Source: Pleurotus ostreatus/Saccharomyces cerevisiae fusant
Taxonomy: Eukaryota > Opisthokonta
NCBI GenBank assembly: GCA_024196135.1
Contig: JAMQCK010001269.1
Coordinates: forward strand, 1-10,219
DNA length: 10,219 bases
Direction: 5' to 3'
A program made the translations under genes and the position numbers. The stretch's first letter is position 1. The number at the start of each line of letters is the position of its first letter. Of the stretch, positions 8,152-10,219 are shown one piece after another. The notes beneath the pieces were generated by a model. That model had not been told where the DNA came from, searched no databases, and was given only the letters and a program-made list of their open reading frames with translations.

Positions 8152-8622
8152 TTAAGCCTTGCGCTCGACGGGAGCCTCGCTATAAGACGAGACGGCTGGC
8201 TGGCTAGGACCGCCTACCGTAAACGCTTCGAGTTGAATACCAGGATTGCCGGTATTCCTCAGCGTTGCCTCGCCTAGAGGCGACCACTCAGCGTCGACGC
8301 ACGTGTCTCTGTGAGCACACCCTCTCGGAGCCCCAGGTCTCCACACAGCGTTGCCTGCGCTTCTTCAAGCCGTTCCAGTTCCGCAGCCCTGCGATGCTCA
8401 GATTCCTCAAGAGCCACGACGCGGTCTCAAAGGCTGGCGACTACCTCGGCCGGTGTGTATGTTGTATGGGTTGACTGCATTGTCCTGATCTGATCTTCGA
8501 GCTGGCAGATCTTGTCGGTCAAGGCCTTCGGGATTGAAGTGATGGTGACAGGCGCAGGAGCGAGGGAGAATGGGTATGGGATTGAGTGCGAGGGCGAGAG
8601 CAAGTGGGATGGGGTGGCATGC
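8152..8622 (-). pseudogene. Decayed coiled-coil coding remnant
   Basis: On the minus strand one frame from about 8622 reads SPSHSIPYPFSLAPAPVTIT then SIPKALTDKICQLEDQIRTM. It meets a TGA at 8427-8429, then continues in phase as DRVVALEESEHRRAAELERL plus EEAQATL, ending at a TAG (8274-8276). The spacing of Leu/Val and the charge pattern suggest a coiled coil. The neighbouring frame stays open past that TAG (GEATLRNTGNPGIQLEAF...) to a TAA at 8152-8154, so a frameshift near 8280 is likely as well. A donor-like GGTAAGT sits upstream on this strand at about 8745-8751. Function and family are unknown; a retrotransposon gag or a cellular coiled-coil protein are both possible. Confidence 0.4.
8235..8283. 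repeat. Two adjacent small hairpins
   Basis: GAATACC and GGTATTC (8235-8257, 9-nt loop) and TCGCCT/AGGCGA (8270-8283, 2-nt gap, so near-palindromic) lie next to each other inside the decayed remnant. They may be chance; no T-run follows to make a terminator. Confidence 0.3.
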
Positions 8623-8959
8623 CCGAGACAACAACGGAGCTTGAGATTGCGGTGGACGACGGTATGTGTGTATTTGATGTGAGTGTTTCTGACGCACTGA
8701 TTGTGTTGGAGTTGGTGTGCTTGGACCGTCCGAAAGGGGATACTTACCTATAGTCACATATCACACTGTCACTTAGTCTTGTCTTTGACCGTCATCTTGT
8801 GGTCTGCTGTTTGTGTCTGTGCCTCTCCCCTCAACAGATTGCAGACGAGTAGTTTGGTGAGGCCGTAACAGGATTGAAGTCGGTGAGCAACGATGGGCTA
8901 GGGACATGCATGACAACGGGAAGAGGACTTGGACGCATCCCCGCCGTCTCCAGCCCCTC
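8623..8959. other. Spacer between the coiled-coil remnant and the copia LTR
   Basis: No gene can be supported. On the minus strand there is a consensus-like 5' splice site (CTATAGGTAAGT, about 8745-8756) followed 51 nt later by an AG after CAATC. An exon of the decayed coiled-coil gene may therefore have lain here, but no coding sequence can be read upstream of the donor. The base pair before 8960 is the outer flank of the copia LTR, where the 5-bp target duplication would be CCCTC (8955-8959). Confidence 0.35.
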
Positions 8960-9025
8960 TGTTGGACTTGGTGTCTACGCGCTCTCTAGCGCCTTGTCCG
9001 AGGTAGAATCGAGCCAGTGATCACA

Positions 9026-9111
9026 CTAGAGCGACAGCAAACGAGTCAGGTTCACAAGTAGCGAGATACTACGCATAACTACGCATCTAGAGCGACAGCA
9101 AACGAGTCAGG
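9026..9111. repeat. 25-bp direct repeat inside the LTR
   Basis: CTAGAGCGACAGCAAACGAG followed by TCAGG occurs at 9026-9050 and again, identical, at 9087-9111, a 61-bp step. The sequence between also repeats ACTACGCAT twice (about 9068-9086). It may be a small tandem duplication or a pair of protein-binding sites in the LTR promoter. Confidence 0.6.
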
Positions 9112-9131
9112 AAGAGAAAAGACTCGGATGT

Positions 9132-9152
9132 GCCGCTCTAGGCAGGAGCGGC
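9132..9152. repeat. Hairpin inside the LTR
   Basis: GCCGCTC and GAGCGGC form a perfect 7-bp stem around the 7-nt loop TAGGCAG. In the LTR transcript this would be a stable small stem-loop; a role in dimerisation, packaging or termination is only a guess. Confidence 0.4.
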
Positions 9153-9305
9153 CGGAAAATGCCGGGAAATAACGTGGCGCTCGGCAGTAAGGCGCGAGCG
9201 CAGAGATAGGACTGTAGGTAAGCGTATAGTACCGGGAAAGAGCCCATAAAAATCGTAGAAAATACCATAGGCGCTAGAGAGCGCGTAGACACCAAGTCCA
9301 ACACA

Positions 9306-9312
9306 CCCCCTT
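9306..9312 (-). promoter_or_regulatory. Polypurine tract of the copia element
   Basis: On the minus strand AAGGGGG lies 2 bp before the LTR start (TGTTGG at 9303) and 13 bp after the pol stop codon. The polypurine tract primes plus-strand DNA synthesis in LTR elements and sits just upstream of the 3' LTR, so its position supports the LTR boundary. Confidence 0.7.
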
Positions 9313-9325
9313 GATCGAGCACGTC

Positions 9326-10219
9326 CTAGCGCCCAACTCCAAGCCCAGAGAGCGCAGCCATGTGCTGCAGCTTGACCCGGCCCAGGGCCTTGGTCAGCAT
9401 ATCAGCCGGCATGTCCGCTGTCTGCAGATGGACAAGGCGGATGCTGCCGCGATGCACCTCATCACGCAGCCAGTAGAAGCGCAGGTCCAAGTGCTTCATG
9501 CGCCCATGATGCTCCGGGTTCTTGGCCACCTGCAGCGCCGAGTTGTTGTCGATGTAGAGGGTGGAGGGCGCGCCCTTGACCGAGTAGCCACACTCGGTCA
9601 GGAAGTTGCGCATCCAGAGGATCTCCTGGCCGGCTGAGCACGCCGCAACGTACTCTGCCTCGGTAGTCGAAAGCGCGACTATAGTCTGCAGCTTCGAGGA
9701 CCAGGAGACCGCTCCACCTGCCATCATGACAATCTGGCCGCTGGTAGACCGACCATTGTCCGGATTACCGCCGTGGTCCGCGTCGGTGTAGGTGTAGAAG
9801 AGCTCGGAGCGCGCATTTGCCGCCTTGCCGTCGTAGGTCAGCTTGTAGTCAAGCGTGCCCTTCAGATAGCGGAAGAGGTGCATGAGCGCGCGCCAGTGCG
9901 AGCGGCCGGGGTTGCCGGTGAAGCGAGCGAGGACAGAGACCGGGTAGGCGAGGTCGGGACGAGTGGCGAGGGCGAGCCAGGCAATGGCGCCAACGGCAGA
10001 GGCGTACTCCTTAGCGCGGGTGGACATGAACTCGATGTCCTCCGGCGTGACAGGAGCGTCGGCAGCGCTGAGCTTGTGCGAGGGGTCGAGCGGGGTGGTG
10101 ACCGGGTGGCAGTCGGCCATGCCAAAACGCTCGAGGACGTCCACGGCGTACTGGCGCTGCGAAAGAGACAGCGTGCGCTGGCTGCGCTCGCGCTCAATGG
10201 CAACGCCCAGTAGCCAGGT
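9326..10219 (-). CDS. Copia polyprotein, reverse-transcriptase end and RNase H (partial)
   Basis: The frame is open from the right edge to TAG at 9326-9328, giving 297 codons; the N-terminal part lies outside the window. It starts in the C-terminal end of the copia reverse transcriptase (TWLLGVAIERE, then SLSQRQYAVDVLERFGM, KEYASAVGAIAWLALATRPD, FTGNPGRSHW). It continues through the copia RNase H domain: TDADHGG with the first acidic residue, ALSTTEAEYVA with the Glu, LYIDNNSALQVAKNPEHHGR with the next Asp, and MKHLDLRFYWLRDEV. It closes with DMPADMLTKAL. RNase H removes the RNA strand during reverse transcription in the virus-like particle. All motifs are intact, with no stop or frameshift in the visible part. 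Confidence 0.92.
   Translation of the reverse strand, partial: TWLLGVAIERERSQRTLSLSQRQYAVDVLERFGMADCHPVTTPLDPSHKLSAADAPVTPEDIEFMSTRAKEYASAVGAIAWLALATRPDLAYPVSVLARFTGNPGRSHWRALMHLFRYLKGTLDYKLTYDGKAANARSELFYTYTDADHGGNPDNGRSTSGQIVMMAGGAVSWSSKLQTIVALSTTEAEYVAACSAGQEILWMRNFLTECGYSVKGAPSTLYIDNNSALQVAKNPEHHGRMKHLDLRFYWLRDEVHRGSIRLVHLQTADMPADMLTKALGRVKLQHMAALSGLGVGR

Larger units (their letters stand above)
8960..9303 (-). repeat. 3' LTR of the copia element with 35-bp inverted ends
   Basis: The 344-bp unit begins TGTTGGACTTGG and ends CCAAGTCCAACA on the minus strand, giving the TG..CA ends of an LTR, and it directly follows a polypurine tract. Its two ends, 8960-8994 and 9269-9303, are perfect inverted complements over 35 bp, where LTRs usually have only a few such bases. 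It also contains a 25-bp direct repeat (9026-9050 and 9087-9111) and a hairpin at 9132-9152. It should carry the element's terminator and poly(A) signals, but I cannot place these. Confidence 0.75.
8960..10219 (-). mobile_element. Ty1/copia LTR retrotransposon, 3' part (continues past the right edge)
   Basis: Reading the minus strand from the right edge, the window holds the end of the copia pol frame (10219-9326), a polypurine tract and one LTR (9303-8960). The integrase, most of the reverse transcriptase, gag and the other LTR are outside the window. The reading frame is intact over the part visible, which suggests a recent insertion. Confidence 0.85.

Noticed and set aside
9107..9322. 71-codon minus-strand frame over the LTR
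   Set aside because: It lies within the LTR and polypurine tract, with no ATG-supported protein; chance frame.

Overview
The window looks like a repeat-rich, GC-rich stretch of a basidiomycete (probably Agaricomycete) nuclear genome. The evidence is a protein-coding gene cut by seven introns of only 48-60 nt with GT..AG ends, and a mixture of hAT, chromodomain Ty3/gypsy and Ty1/copia sequences. A long lineage-type protein that I recall as a multicopy, uncharacterised Agaricomycete family points the same way. I see no tRNA, rRNA, CRISPR array or housekeeping gene.

Layout: 1-780 is GC-rich sequence with no convincing gene. 781-1815 holds two diverged head-to-tail copies of one AT/GC-mosaic block (period about 560-600 bp), and the second copy runs directly into the next element. 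1816-4570 is a hAT DNA transposon on the + strand. Its transposase can be read through eight exons without a stop or frameshift, as far as an N-terminal zinc finger that I cannot find. Its 3' non-coding part carries CCGTGACCGT-type repeats. 4575-4792 is an orphan gypsy chromodomain with no integrase or reverse transcriptase attached.

5065-7902 is a long + strand reading frame split by two in-frame TGA codons 36 nt apart. The 595-codon front half and the 337-codon back half appear to be two parts of one uncharacterised basidiomycete protein. 7903-8151 is non-coding. 8152-8622 (- strand) is a decayed coiled-coil coding remnant with a TGA and a frameshift.

8960-10219 (- strand) is the 3' end of a Ty1/copia retrotransposon: the reverse-transcriptase tail, RNase H, a polypurine tract and a 344-bp LTR. 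The LTR is unusual because its two ends are a perfect 35-bp inverted repeat. The other LTR and most of pol lie beyond the right edge.

The genes do not form an operon or pathway. The window is best read as stacked mobile elements and their remains around one unknown, possibly element-associated, protein family. The features most worth checking are the split unknown protein, the long inverted LTR ends and the diverged tandem block before the hAT element.
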